NCBI GenBank assembly: GCA_944321465.1
Contig: CALULL010000017.1
Coordinates: forward strand, 1-64,000
Length of the DNA: 64,000 bases
Source: an uncultured Bacteroides sp.
Lineage (GTDB): Bacteria; Bacteroidota; Bacteroidia; Bacteroidales; Bacteroidaceae
Reading direction: 5' to 3'
The notes beneath the pieces were generated by a model. It was not told the origin of the DNA and did no database searches. It worked only from the letters and a program-made list of their open reading frames with translations. Below, piece by piece: positions 17,320 to 26,515 of this stretch. A program made the position numbers and the translations under genes. The stretch's first letter is position 1, and every line of letters starts with the position of its first letter.

Positions 17320-18438
17320 CTATTGCGCCAGTTGCAGGCCCGTTATGCGGCCTTTCTCGAAGTAGTTGTCGAGCAAGATTTCAAAGGTGCGCTCACTGCC
17401 CGTCGTGTTGGGCTGGGCGGTCAGGAGCAGGTCGAAGCTGTCCAGTTCGACCGTCAGCCAGTCGAAGGTCCGCTTGTACTGCCTGTACTTTGTCAGCTGG
17501 TCCTTGGCACTTTGCTGGGTGAGGCCCAGGTCTTGATACTCGCCGTCGACCAGAATGTCCTGGAACCACCAACCCGATTGGGCGGCCTCCACCCGCAGCG
17601 TTCCGCCTTCGGGCGGGAACTCCACGTAGTCCGGCGTGGCTTCTATGTTTCCGTCGTTGTTCTCCACGTAGCCCGAGGGCATGACATCTTGCGTGCCCGT
17701 TATCTCACACTCCTGGCTGCCCGTGCTCAGCACTACGGAGAAGTGGCGTGGCGCGATGTCTTCGTTCTCCTGCGCTATCAGCACCAGGCGGGTGCCGTCC
17801 ACCCGGACGGTGAGCCAGTCGAAGGTGCGGTTGAAGTCTCTGCTTTGCGGGCGCAGGATTTCCCCTCCGGCTATGCTGTCGTAGAGCTGGATGTCCAGGC
17901 CCTCTATGGTGACGGCGGCCACCCACCACGTGTCCTTGCCCGTCTCGACGGTGGCCGTGTCGGGCTTGAAGTACAGTTCGACGCGGGCCGGGTTGGCTAC
18001 GATGGGGCTGTCGTCCGTCTTTGCGGCCTGGCTGCCGTTGATGCGTGCCGCGCCGTTGGCGGACGATAGCTCGATGCTGAAGGTGTGGGCCGAGAAGCCG
18101 CTTTCGTCAGCGTCGAGGCGGATGGTGTTGTCCTCCACGGCCACGGTGAGCCACTGGAACGTGCGCTCAAAAGGTTCGCCGCCGCGCATGGCCTCTTGTT
18201 CGGCCTCGCTCAGCAGGGTCTTGTTGTCGTCGGTAGCCACGGCGGTGATGCACCACGGGTCGGTCCCGCTGTTCACAGCGATGCTCTGCGACAGAGCGTC
18301 GTCGCTGAAGGTTATCGTCTCGACCGACAACTTTATGCCGGTGGCCTCCGGCGCGGATGCGCCGTCGTCTGTGTCGCTGCAGGCCGTGACGAGGCACAGC
18401 AGGGCGACGAGGGATGGGAAGAGAGTTTTTTGTCTCAT
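17320..18438 (-). CDS. BACON-like repeat lipoprotein (three internal repeats)
   Basis: A 372-residue lipoprotein with lipobox LVTAC (Cys20). Three beta-rich repeats of about 110 residues follow (roughly 33-140, 147-252 and 265-372). Each ends in the same signature: FERTFQWLTV at 90-99, FNRTFDWLTV at 202-211, YKRTFDWLTV at 321-330, followed by LILTAQ-like strands. A tryptophan pair (WWVAAV, WWFQDI) marks repeats 2 and 3. This resembles BACON domains, which are found in Bacteroidetes surface proteins and often bind carbohydrate or mucin. Function unproven. It lies next to the TPR-HTH gene on the same strand. Confidence 0.8.
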   Translation of the reverse strand: MRQKTLFPSLVALLCLVTACSDTDDGASAPEATGIKLSVETITFSDDALSQSIAVNSGTDPWCITAVATDDNKTLLSEAEQEAMRGGEPFERTFQWLTVAVEDNTIRLDADESGFSAHTFSIELSSANGAARINGSQAAKTDDSPIVANPARVELYFKPDTATVETGKDTWWVAAVTIEGLDIQLYDSIAGGEILRPQSRDFNRTFDWLTVRVDGTRLVLIAQENEDIAPRHFSVVLSTGSQECEITGTQDVMPSGYVENNDGNIEATPDYVEFPPEGGTLRVEAAQSGWWFQDILVDGEYQDLGLTQQSAKDQLTKYRQYKRTFDWLTVELDSFDLLLTAQPNTTGSERTFEILLDNYFEKGRITGLQLAQ

Positions 18439-18535
18439 AGTACTGATAGATTATAGTTAGACTTGTGTCCACGCCCGCTCTCGCCCGTGTGCAGGCGTGC
18501 GTTGCCGGGAAGAGCGGAACGGGAATTTCCGGTTA

Positions 18536-18543
18536 CAAAAATA
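18536..18543 (-). promoter_or_regulatory. -7 box for the BACON-like lipoprotein
   Basis: TATTTTTG on the minus strand, 98 bases upstream of the start. Confidence 0.45.
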
Positions 18544-18649
18544 CAAAAAAAAGCGGGCTGGCAAAGAAAAACGAAATTATTTTTCTTGCATATGCGAGAA
18601 TGTCGTTGTCGGGTGTCCTGCGGACGGCATCGGGAAAGGCAGTCGGAGG

Positions 18650-18731
18650 GCACAGGTACGCCCGCCCGGTGGCGGACCTGAGCCAGCAGGCAGGCAGACC
18701 TGTGCTTGCGCGGGGGCGAAGGTGTGCCCCC
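18650..18731. repeat. 22-bp-pitch palindromic array 6 (four units)
   Basis: Units start at 18650, 18672, 18694 and 18716; centres read AGG, CCT, CCT, AGG. It sits between two divergent promoters (minus box at 18536-18543, plus box at 18915-18922). The rest of the 511-base gap holds an A-rich tract near 18541-18570 and GC-rich sequence without a gene. Confidence 0.9.
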
Positions 18732-18914
18732 GGAGGGGTGCCCCGGGAAGGTCGGAGGAGCGGGCGTGCGGGGAGCGGTCGGGGCACCGGCGAGGGTGTG
18801 CGGAGGAGGGCCGGGCGGGGCGGCGCGACAGGGTTTTGCGCCCCCGGCAGTGCTTTTTGTTGGTCGGGAGGGCAGTTTTCGGGCAAAATCTTGCTTATAT
18901 CCGAAAAGATGCGT

Positions 18915-18922
18915 TAATTTTG
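18915..18922 (+). promoter_or_regulatory. -7 box for glsA
   Basis: TAATTTTG, 28 bases upstream of the ATG at 18950. Confidence 0.55.
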
Positions 18923-18949
18923 CGCGGATATTATTCATTTGCATGAAGA

Positions 18950-19771
18950 ATGGCTGACGATTCTTTATTCCTGATCGACGTGGACAAGATACTGCGCGAA
19001 AAGGCACCCGGGAAGGCGAAGTACATTCCCCGTTTCGTGGTGGCGTACCTGAAACGCATTGTCCATCAGGACGAACTGAACGTTTTCTTGCGCGAGTCGC
19101 GCGACAAGGTTGGGGTGGACTTCCTCAAGGCCAGTCTGGACTTTCTGGACGCACGGCTCGACGTGCACGGCGAGGAAAACCTGCCGGGCGACGGTCGCCT
19201 GTGTACCTTCGTCTCCAATCATCCGCTGGGCGGACAGGACGGGCTGGCACTGGGCTACGTGCTGGGGAGACACTACGACGGGCGGGTGAAATACCTGGTG
19301 AACGACCTGCTGATGAACCTGCACGGGCTGGCCCCGCTGTGCATCCCCATCAACAAGACGGGCCGCCAGGCCAAGGACTTTCCGCGCATGGTGGAGGCGG
19401 GCTTCCGCTCGGACAACCAGATTATCATGTTCCCCGCCGGGCTGTGCTCGCGGCGGCAGGGGGGCGTGATACGCGACCTGGAGTGGAAAAAGACTTTTGT
19501 GGTGAAGAGCGTGGAGACCCGGCGCGACGTGGTGCCCATACACTTCGAGGGGCGCAACTCGGACTTCTTCTACCGGCTGGCCAACGTGTGCAAGGCTCTG
19601 GGGCTGAAGTTCAACATCGCCATGCTCTACCTGGCCGACGAGATGCTGAAGAACCGGCACAAGACCTTCCGCGTGACGATAGGAAAGCCTATACCGTGGC
19701 AGACGTTCGACCGCTCGCGCACACCGGCGCAGTGGGCACAGTACGTGAAGGACATCGTGTACAGCCTGTGA
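18950..19771 (+). CDS. glsA: Lysophospholipid-type O-acyltransferase, glycine lipid synthesis
   Basis: A 273-residue PlsC-like acyltransferase. The acyltransferase block shows VSNHPLGGQDGLALGY (His and Asp of the catalytic pair), a later PINKTGRQAKDFPRM segment, and MFPAGLCSRRQGG, equivalent to the FPEG motif. Sequence and the adjacent GNAT gene match GlsA, the O-acyltransferase that adds the second acyl chain to N-acyl-glycine to form glycine lipids in Bacteroides. It acts at the inner face of the membrane. The assignment rests on resemblance and gene pairing. Confidence 0.82.
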   Translation: MADDSLFLIDVDKILREKAPGKAKYIPRFVVAYLKRIVHQDELNVFLRESRDKVGVDFLKASLDFLDARLDVHGEENLPGDGRLCTFVSNHPLGGQDGLALGYVLGRHYDGRVKYLVNDLLMNLHGLAPLCIPINKTGRQAKDFPRMVEAGFRSDNQIIMFPAGLCSRRQGGVIRDLEWKKTFVVKSVETRRDVVPIHFEGRNSDFFYRLANVCKALGLKFNIAMLYLADEMLKNRHKTFRVTIGKPIPWQTFDRSRTPAQWAQYVKDIVYSL

Positions 19772-19868
19772 GGCCGTCGGCACGGCAGCCGGACCGACGG
19801 CTGCGGGAGGCCGACCCTATTCTACTAACAAACAATTGAAAATCTGACTACAGTCTACGAACACTTAT

Positions 19869-20852
19869 ATGGAAAAGATTATCGACCCCGTGCGTAAGGA
19901 CCTGCTGAAAGCGGAGCTTACGGAAGAGAAACGCCTGCGCATGACCAACAAAAGCAACAACCAGATATACATCGTGACGGCGCAGGACTCGCCCAATACC
20001 ATGCGCGAGATAGGACGCTTGCGCGAGATTGCTTTCCGCTCGGCGGGCGGGGGAACGGGCCTGGAGGTGGACATCGACGAGTACGACACAATGGAGCATC
20101 CTTACAAACAACTCATCGTGTGGAACCCCGAGGCCGAGGAGATTCTGGGCGGCTACCGCTACATTCTGGGCACGGATGTCCGCCTGGACGAGAAGGGGGT
20201 GCCCATGCTGGCAACGTCGCACATGTTCCACTACTCGGAGACGTTCCTGCGCGACTATCTGCCCCGTACGGTGGAACTGGGCCGCTCGTTTGTGACGCTG
20301 GAGTACCAGTCGACGCGGGCGGGCAGCAAGGGACTGTTCGCGCTGGACAACCTGTGGGACGGGCTGGGAGCGTTGACGGTCATCATACCCGACATGAAGT
20401 ACTTCTTCGGGAAGGTAACGATGTATCCCAACTACAACCGTCGTGGGCGCGACATGATACTCTATTTCCTGAAAAAGCACTTTGCCGACCGCGAAGGGCT
20501 GGTAACGCCCATGCAGCCGGTGGCCCTGGAGACCGACGAAGGGGAACTAGCCGCCCTGTTCTGCAAGGACTCGTTCAAGGAGGATTACCGCATTCTGAAC
20601 GGGGAGATACGCAAGCTGGGCTACAACATTCCGCCACTGGTGAATGCCTACATGAGTCTCAGCCCCACGATGCGGATGTTTGGCACGGCGGTCAACTACG
20701 AATTTGGCGACGTGGAGGAGACAGGTATCCTCATCGCGGTGGACGAGATACTGGCCGAGAAGCGCATACGGCACATACAGTCCTACATAGAGAACGAGCC
20801 GGACGCCGGACAGTGGGCCTTCAACAAGCTGTTCTATCCCGGACGGGAATAG
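19869..20852 (+). CDS. glsB: GNAT-family N-acyltransferase, glycine lipid synthesis
   Basis: A 327-residue OlsB/hemolysin-type acyltransferase. Motifs include RLREIAFRSAGGGTG, the acidic DIDEYD segment, GGYRYILG (strand-turn typical of ACP-dependent GNATs), and RTVELGRSFVTLEYQ. It matches GlsB, which N-acylates glycine (ornithine-lipid OlsB homologue). It is 97 bases after glsA on the same strand, so the two probably form one operon making N-acyloxyacyl glycine lipids, which support stress tolerance and gut colonisation in Bacteroides. Confidence 0.82.
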   Translation: MEKIIDPVRKDLLKAELTEEKRLRMTNKSNNQIYIVTAQDSPNTMREIGRLREIAFRSAGGGTGLEVDIDEYDTMEHPYKQLIVWNPEAEEILGGYRYILGTDVRLDEKGVPMLATSHMFHYSETFLRDYLPRTVELGRSFVTLEYQSTRAGSKGLFALDNLWDGLGALTVIIPDMKYFFGKVTMYPNYNRRGRDMILYFLKKHFADREGLVTPMQPVALETDEGELAALFCKDSFKEDYRILNGEIRKLGYNIPPLVNAYMSLSPTMRMFGTAVNYEFGDVEETGILIAVDEILAEKRIRHIQSYIENEPDAGQWAFNKLFYPGRE

Positions 20853-20914
20853 GACAGGCGTGGAGGGATTGCAGACGCGGAGGCGGTGCGGGCGGCGGCT
20901 GGGGTGCCGCCGCG

Positions 20915-22240
20915 TCAGACGGCGGGCAGGCGGTTGCCGTCAATCTTGCGGTAGAGGTCGAGGGCAAAGACATCGGTCATGCCCGACACGTAGTCTATCA
21001 CGGCCTGTATCTGCTCATAGGGGTCGGTCGAACGGATGTTGTACTGGCTGGACACGCGGTCGATGAGCAGTTGCGAATAAGCCTTCTGGGGCGAGCGCAC
21101 GGCTTCTATCATGAGGTGCAGCAGAGTGCTGATGATGCGGAAACCGGCCAGCTCGATGTCAAGCACGTCGCGTGAGCGGTATATCTTCTCGGCCGAGACG
21201 CTGGCGCAGTGGCGGTAGGCCTGGGCGGGACGGGGAGCCATGTTCCCGATGAGGGTTCCCTCGAACCGGCCGTCGAGTATTTTCTTTTCGTTTTCCACAA
21301 AGACACGGGTGCATTCGTCCACCAGCAGGCCCACGGCGCACGAGCGCAGGTAGGCTATTTGCTCGTTGGCATCGCTCACGATGCGGAGCGTCCGCTCCAT
21401 GTGTGCCCGGCGGTCGTCATCGAAGTAACCGAAGAGCAGTTCCTGTGTCTCGGCCCGGGTGAGCAGCTTCAGCTTGTGGGCATCCTCGATGTCCATAAGC
21501 TGATAACAGATGTCGTCGGCTGCCTCGACCAGGTAGACCAGCGGGTGACGGGCGTAGCGCAAGGGGGAGTCTTGCAGCTTCAGCATCCCCAGTTCGTCGG
21601 CAATGCGCCGGAAGCTGTCTTCCTCGGTCGTGAAGAAACCGAACTTGGATTTGCCCCCGGCCAGGCGCGAGGAGTAGGGGTACTTCACGATGCTGGCCAA
21701 GGTGGGGTAGGTAAGGACGAAGCCGCCACGGCGGCGGCCTTCAAACTGGTGGGTGAGGAGGCGGAAGGCGTTGGCGTTTCCCTCGAAGTGGGTGAGGTCT
21801 TCCCATTGGGCGGCGTTGAGCAAGGGGCGGAGAGGCAGACCTTCGCCTTCGGAAAAGAACGTGGAGATGGCTCGCTCGCCCGAGTGCCCGAAGGGCGGGT
21901 TGCCTAAGTCGTGGGCCAGGCAGGCGGCGGAAACGATGGACCCGATTTCGTTCAGGCCAGTGTCGGCCAGCTCGGGGTGGAGGCGCAGCAGGGCAGTGCT
22001 CGCCGCGTTGCCGAGCGAACGGCCTACGCACGATACTTCCAGGCTGTGCGTCAGGCGGTTGTGAACAAAGATGCTGCCGGGAAGAGGGAAGACCTGCGTC
22101 TTGTTCTGTAGACGGCGGAAGGGGGCCGAGAAGATGAGCCGGTCGTAGTCGCGCTGGAACTCCGTCCGGTTCTCTTTATGCTTGTTGTGAAACTCTTCCA
22201 GGCCGAAGCGCTTGGAGGAGATAAGGGTGTGCCAGTCCAT
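20915..22240 (-). CDS. dgt: Deoxyguanosinetriphosphate triphosphohydrolase
   Basis: A 441-residue HD-domain dNTP triphosphohydrolase, converting dGTP (or other dNTPs) to deoxynucleoside and triphosphate. Metal ligands are visible in RLTHSLEVSCVGRSLG and CLAHDLGNPPFGHSGE (the HD pair), with a late Asp in YLVEAADDICYQLMDIED. The N-terminus has the family DYDRLIFSAPFRRLQNKTQVF motif. It lies back to back with dut, so nucleotide-pool genes face each other across shared upstream DNA. Length is normal for the Bacteroides type. Confidence 0.95.
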   Translation of the reverse strand: MDWHTLISSKRFGLEEFHNKHKENRTEFQRDYDRLIFSAPFRRLQNKTQVFPLPGSIFVHNRLTHSLEVSCVGRSLGNAASTALLRLHPELADTGLNEIGSIVSAACLAHDLGNPPFGHSGERAISTFFSEGEGLPLRPLLNAAQWEDLTHFEGNANAFRLLTHQFEGRRRGGFVLTYPTLASIVKYPYSSRLAGGKSKFGFFTTEEDSFRRIADELGMLKLQDSPLRYARHPLVYLVEAADDICYQLMDIEDAHKLKLLTRAETQELLFGYFDDDRRAHMERTLRIVSDANEQIAYLRSCAVGLLVDECTRVFVENEKKILDGRFEGTLIGNMAPRPAQAYRHCASVSAEKIYRSRDVLDIELAGFRIISTLLHLMIEAVRSPQKAYSQLLIDRVSSQYNIRSTDPYEQIQAVIDYVSGMTDVFALDLYRKIDGNRLPAV

Positions 22241-22269
22241 AGGTTTGCTTCTTTCTCATTATTTAACTG

Positions 22270-22277
22270 CAAAAGTA
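22270..22277 (-). promoter_or_regulatory. -7 box for dgt
   Basis: TACTTTTG on the minus strand, 30 bases from the dgt start. A weaker plus-strand match (TACTTTCG, about 22300) may serve dut. Confidence 0.5.
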
Positions 22278-22338
22278 TGACTATTTGGTGCAAAAGCCGT
22301 ACTTTCGCCCGTTAAATAAAACAATAGACAAGTAGGCT

Positions 22339-22803
22339 GTGAATAATCCAGAGAAAGAATACTCCCAGAGGATACCCGTGCGAATAATCAACCGTTCCCG
22401 TCACCCCTTGCCGGCCTATGCCACTCCACTGTCGGCAGGCATGGACCTGCGGGCCAACGTACCGTCGCCCGTATCCATTCCGCCGTTGGGCCGTTGCCTG
22501 ATACCCACGGGCCTGTTTCTGGCCCTCCCTGCGGGCTACGAGGCGCAGGTGCGTCCCCGCAGCGGACTGGCCCTGAAGAAGGGCATCACGGTGCTCAATT
22601 CGCCCGGGACGGTGGATGCCGACTATCGGGGCGAGCTACAGGTGATACTGGTCAATCTCTCCTCCGAGCCTTTCGTGGTGGAGGATGGCGAACGGATAGC
22701 GCAACTGGTGGTGGCCCGTCACGCCCGGGTGGAATGGCAGGAAGTGGAGGCGCTTGACGATACGGAGCGTGGTGCGGGCGGCTTTGGCCACACGGGCGTG
22801 TGA
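22339..22803 (+). CDS. dut: dUTP diphosphatase
   Basis: A 154-residue trimeric dUTPase that hydrolyses dUTP to dUMP and pyrophosphate. All five motifs are present: [39 protein letters not shown], and the C-terminal [10 protein letters not shown]-loop-like motif. The start codon is GTG at 22339; the next in-frame Met lies inside motif 1, so GTG is required. It heads the run dut, TPR, DUF4292 and EnvC. Confidence 0.95.
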   Translation: MNNPEKEYSQRIPVRIINRSRHPLPAYATPLSAGMDLRANVPSPVSIPPLGRCLIPTGLFLALPAGYEAQVRPRSGLALKKGITVLNSPGTVDADYRGELQVILVNLSSEPFVVEDGERIAQLVVARHARVEWQEVEALDDTERGAGGFGHTGV

Positions 22804-22862
22804 TGCCGCTTCTTCCCTTCCGGGGATGGCGCTGAACTTTTATTTTGCGTAGACAGACTGTT

Positions 22863-24617
22863 ATGAGAAAAACGACGATACTTGCATTGGCTTTCCTGTT
22901 CTTGGGCGGCACGCTGTGGGGCAACAGGCCGGTGGAGGCGGACACATCGCTCGTCTGCTGCCAAACAGAGGAGCAGCAGAGGCGTTATGACTATTATTAT
23001 CTGGAGGCCATACGGCTGAAGCTGAAGCAACAGTACGATGCTGCCTACGAAATGGTGCAACACTGCCTTAGCATCGATCCTGAAGCCCCTTCGGCACTCT
23101 ACGAGGCTGCCCAGTTCTACCTCATGCTTAAGATGACGGGAAAAAGCCAGGCTGCCCTGGAGACTGCCGTGCGCAACGCGCCCGACAACTACTGGTACAG
23201 TCAGGGACTGGCTAACCTCTATTTGCAGACCGGGCAGGAGGAGAAGGCGGCGGCCCTGCTTGAAGACATGTCCACGCGTTTTCCCGCCAAGCTGGAGACC
23301 CTCTACGTGCTGCTGCAACTCTATAATAAGGAAGACAACATCGAAAAGCAACTTTCCACCCTTAACCGTATAGAGCAACGGACGGGGAAGAGCGAACAGG
23401 TGAGCATGGAAAAGTTTCGGATCTACCTGCGGAACGGCGACAGTAAGAAAGCCTTTGCCGAGATGGAGAGCTTGGTAAAGGAATATCCTCAGGACATGCG
23501 CTACCGTGTGCTGTTGGGCAACCTCTACATGCAGAACGGTAAGGAGAAACAGGCTTACAACATCTATCAGGACGTGCTGGCGGAGGAACCCGACAACGTG
23601 ATGGCTCTTTACTCCCTTCTGGCCTACTACGAAGAGACGGGGCAGGAAGACTTGTACAACCGCCAGATGGACCAACTGCTGTTCAATCGCAAGGTATCGC
23701 CCGATGCCAAGCTGGACGTTATGCGCGAGTTCATCGTGAAGAACGAGCAAGAGGGCGGCGATACCACCCGGGTCATCAGTCTCTTTGACCGCATCATGGA
23801 GCAGGAGCCGGACGACCCGCAGCTGCCCATGCTCTATGCGCAATATCTCTATTCCAAAGGATTGGGACAGCAGGCCCTGCCCGTGCTTGCCAAAGTGCTT
23901 GACATTGAGCCGACCAATACCGCCGCCCGCCTCATGCTGCTTGACAATGCCGTGCGTAGAGAGGACTACGCCCAGGTCACCAGTCTGTGCGAGGGGGGAG
24001 TGGAGTCCAATCCCGACCGGCTGGAGTTCTATCTTTATCTTGCTATAGCCTACAATCACGACGACAGGACTGATGATGTGCTGGATGTGTGCCGCCGTGC
24101 CGTGAGCCATGTCGACGAGAAAAGTGACAAAGCACTTGTTTCCGACCTCTACTCCATTCTTGGCGATGTTTACTATACTAAGCGCATGACGGCCGAAGCC
24201 TATGCCGCTTACGACTCCGCCCTCGTCTACAAGCCCGACAACATAGGCGCGTTGAACAACTACGCCTATTACATCTCAGTAGAAGGGGGCGACCTGGACA
24301 AGGCCGAAGAAATGAGCTACCGCACGGTCAAGGCCAGCCCCGACAACGCGACCTATCTGGACACGTATGCGTGGATACTCTTTGTGAAGGGTAATTACTC
24401 TGAGGCTCAGTTGTACATAGACAACGCCTTGAAGACCGAAGAAGGGATGCAAAGTGCGGTCATCGTCGAACACGGGGGAGACATTTACTATAAGGTGGGC
24501 GACGAAGCCCGTGCGGTCGAGCTGTGGCAGAGAGCCCTGCAACTGGGCGGCGGGTCGGCGGTATTGCAGCAAAAGATTAAAGAACGAAAATACATCCCCT
24601 ATAAACCGGAAAACTAA
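22863..24617 (+). CDS. Exported tetratricopeptide repeat protein
   Basis: A 584-residue protein with signal peptide MRKTTILALAFLFLGGTLWG. TPR helices run from about residue 45 to the end (for example YDAAYEMVQHCLSIDPEAPS, and LGDVYYTKRMTAEAYAAYDS). It probably works in the periplasm as a scaffold. Between dut and the DUF4292 and EnvC genes it forms a gene order I recognise from Bacteroides, so it may take part in cell-envelope biogenesis; the precise role is not known. Confidence 0.85.
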   Translation: MRKTTILALAFLFLGGTLWGNRPVEADTSLVCCQTEEQQRRYDYYYLEAIRLKLKQQYDAAYEMVQHCLSIDPEAPSALYEAAQFYLMLKMTGKSQAALETAVRNAPDNYWYSQGLANLYLQTGQEEKAAALLEDMSTRFPAKLETLYVLLQLYNKEDNIEKQLSTLNRIEQRTGKSEQVSMEKFRIYLRNGDSKKAFAEMESLVKEYPQDMRYRVLLGNLYMQNGKEKQAYNIYQDVLAEEPDNVMALYSLLAYYEETGQEDLYNRQMDQLLFNRKVSPDAKLDVMREFIVKNEQEGGDTTRVISLFDRIMEQEPDDPQLPMLYAQYLYSKGLGQQALPVLAKVLDIEPTNTAARLMLLDNAVRREDYAQVTSLCEGGVESNPDRLEFYLYLAIAYNHDDRTDDVLDVCRRAVSHVDEKSDKALVSDLYSILGDVYYTKRMTAEAYAAYDSALVYKPDNIGALNNYAYYISVEGGDLDKAEEMSYRTVKASPDNATYLDTYAWILFVKGNYSEAQLYIDNALKTEEGMQSAVIVEHGGDIYYKVGDEARAVELWQRALQLGGGSAVLQQKIKERKYIPYKPEN

Positions 24618-24626
24618 CCTTCCTTC

Positions 24627-25205
24627 ATGACGACAAGCAGAAGAGTCCTCTCGCTGTGGCATCCCTTGTGGCTGTGTGTGCTTGTACTGGTTGTGGTTTC
24701 ATGCCGGACGGGGAGAGAGGCGGTCTTGCCTACCGACGGCGTTCCGTGCCTTTCCTCGAAACTCCAGCTGGCGGTGCCGTCCAACGGTGCCGTCCTCACG
24801 GTGGGCGGCACCATGAAACTGCGCAGCGGCGAGCGGCTGGTGCTGTCCTTCCACGCGCCCTTGGTACGGGCCGAGGTGGCACGTATCGAGTTGACCCCCG
24901 ACAGCCTGTTGCTGGTCGACCGTGTGGGTCGCCGCTACGTGCATGCACGTTTTGCCGAGGTGGCCAGTTCGTTGCGCCGTCCGGTCGATTTCTACAGGCT
25001 GGAGCAGATGCTTTTCGCTGCCGCCCGGGCGGGAGACGAGGCTACGCTGACGGGCAGCGAACTGGGCCTTTCCGTGCTCGATAAGGGCAACATCAGGCTC
25101 TACGACTTTTCCACTACGCCCTTCAGTCTCTCCCCAACCAGGCTCTCGGCACGCTACAAGGCTGCTTCCGTCGACGAACTGCTCGAAATGCTTTCCAGCC
25201 TATGA
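24627..25205 (+). CDS. DUF4292 family lipoprotein
   Basis: A 192-residue lipoprotein: WLCVLVLVVVSC is the hydrophobic core and lipobox, with Cys26. The mature part is beta-rich (GAVLTVGGTMKLRSGERLVLS, VARIELTPDSLLLVDRVGRR). The fold resembles LolA/LolB-like lipoprotein carriers, which is how DUF4292 proteins are generally viewed; no function is proven. It starts 9 bases after the TPR gene and its stop overlaps the EnvC start by 4 bases (ATGA), so it is translationally coupled. Confidence 0.85.
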   Translation: MTTSRRVLSLWHPLWLCVLVLVVVSCRTGREAVLPTDGVPCLSSKLQLAVPSNGAVLTVGGTMKLRSGERLVLSFHAPLVRAEVARIELTPDSLLLVDRVGRRYVHARFAEVASSLRRPVDFYRLEQMLFAAARAGDEATLTGSELGLSVLDKGNIRLYDFSTTPFSLSPTRLSARYKAASVDELLEMLSSL

Positions 25206-26491
25206 AACGACTCCTCCTCTTCCTGGCTTTTCTTCCTTGCCTGCTCTTCGTGTGGGGGCAGACACCCTCCAATCCCCTCATACAAGAACTGAAAGACAAG
25301 CGGGGCCTCCTGCAACGGCAGATAAGCGAGACCGAGAGCCTGCTCGACTCTACCCGCCGCGACGTAGGCAGCCAGCTGGACGCGCTGGCATCGCTCACGG
25401 CGCAGATAGCGGAGCGCAAACGCTACGTGGCAGCCATCGGTCGCGACTTGGACACCATTGCCCGCGAGCAAGACCGCCTGTCCCGCCAGGTGGCCGCCCT
25501 GCAGGCCGAGTTGCAGCGCAAGCGCGACAACTACAAAGCCTCCCTGCGCTACCTCTACAAGAACCGCACTGTGGAAGAGAAGCTGCTGTTCATCCTTTCG
25601 GCCTCCACCCTCGACCAGATGTACCGCCGCCTGCGCTACGTGCGCCAGTATGCCGACTACCAGCGGCGCAAGGGGGAGGGCATCATGCAGCAGCGCGACC
25701 GCGTGCGGGCCAAGCAAGACGAGCTGGCCCAGGTGAAGGCCGCCAAGCAGGGGCTGCTGAAGGAGCGCGAGGCCGAGATGGCCCGCCTGCAACGGCAGGA
25801 GCAGGCCCAGCAGCAAATCGTGGCCTCTCTGCGCCAGCGGCAGCAGAGCCTGCAAAAGCTCGTCGCGCGCAAGCGGCGCGAGGCCGACGAGCTGAATGCC
25901 CGCATCGACCGCATCGTGGCCGCAGAACTGGAGAAAGCCCGCAAACGGGCCGAGGAAGAGGCGCGGCGCAAAGCCGCCGAAGAGGCCCGCCGCAAGAAGG
26001 CTGCCACGGCGGATGCCCCGGCCAAGGCTGCCACTCCCGCTTCGGAAGCAGTCTCGGTTGCCGAGCAGCGGCTCAGCGGCTCGTTTGCATCCAACCGTGG
26101 CCGCCTGCCCATGCCCATCACCGGGACCAGCATCATCGTGGGCCGCTTCGGCCAGTACAACGTGCAGGGCCTGCGTGGCGTGCGCCTTGACAACAAGGGC
26201 ATAGACATCCAAGGCCGACCGGGGGCGCAGGCGCGTGCCGTGTTCAATGGCCGCGTGGCCGCCGTCTTCCAGCTCAACGGCCTGTTCAACGTGCTGGTGC
26301 GCCACGGGGCCTACATCTCCGTCTATTGCAACCTCTCTTCCGTGTGGGTGAAGGCCGACGAGGAGGTCTGCACCCGACAGCCGCTTGGCGAGGTGTTCTC
26401 CGACACGGCCAACGGGGGGCGCACCGTCCTCCACTTCCAGCTGCGTCGCGAGCGCGACAAGCTCAACCCCGAGCCTTGGCTGGCACGCTGA
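25202..26491 (+). CDS. EnvC-type murein hydrolase activator (degenerate LytM/M23)
   Basis: A 429-residue periplasmic protein. The signal peptide is followed by a long coiled coil from residue 25 to about 280 (Arg, Gln, Glu and Ala rich). The C-terminal LytM domain spans about 305-429 (NNKGIDIQGRPG, VFQLNGLFNVLVRHG). The usual zinc ligands are missing: the HxGxD position reads NKGIDI, and the HxH position reads VYCNL. It should therefore activate amidases rather than cut peptidoglycan itself, as for EnvC/NlpD during septum splitting. It closes the block begun by dut. Confidence 0.9.
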   Translation: MKRLLLFLAFLPCLLFVWGQTPSNPLIQELKDKRGLLQRQISETESLLDSTRRDVGSQLDALASLTAQIAERKRYVAAIGRDLDTIAREQDRLSRQVAALQAELQRKRDNYKASLRYLYKNRTVEEKLLFILSASTLDQMYRRLRYVRQYADYQRRKGEGIMQQRDRVRAKQDELAQVKAAKQGLLKEREAEMARLQRQEQAQQQIVASLRQRQQSLQKLVARKRREADELNARIDRIVAAELEKARKRAEEEARRKAAEEARRKKAATADAPAKAATPASEAVSVAEQRLSGSFASNRGRLPMPITGTSIIVGRFGQYNVQGLRGVRLDNKGIDIQGRPGAQARAVFNGRVAAVFQLNGLFNVLVRHGAYISVYCNLSSVWVKADEEVCTRQPLGEVFSDTANGGRTVLHFQLRRERDKLNPEPWLAR

Positions 26492-26515
26492 CGGCATCTC
26501 AGATGCCTTAATGTC

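Noticed and set aside
16456..18069. 537-residue plus-strand frame
   Set aside because: It crosses array 5 and runs antisense to two genes with good export signals.
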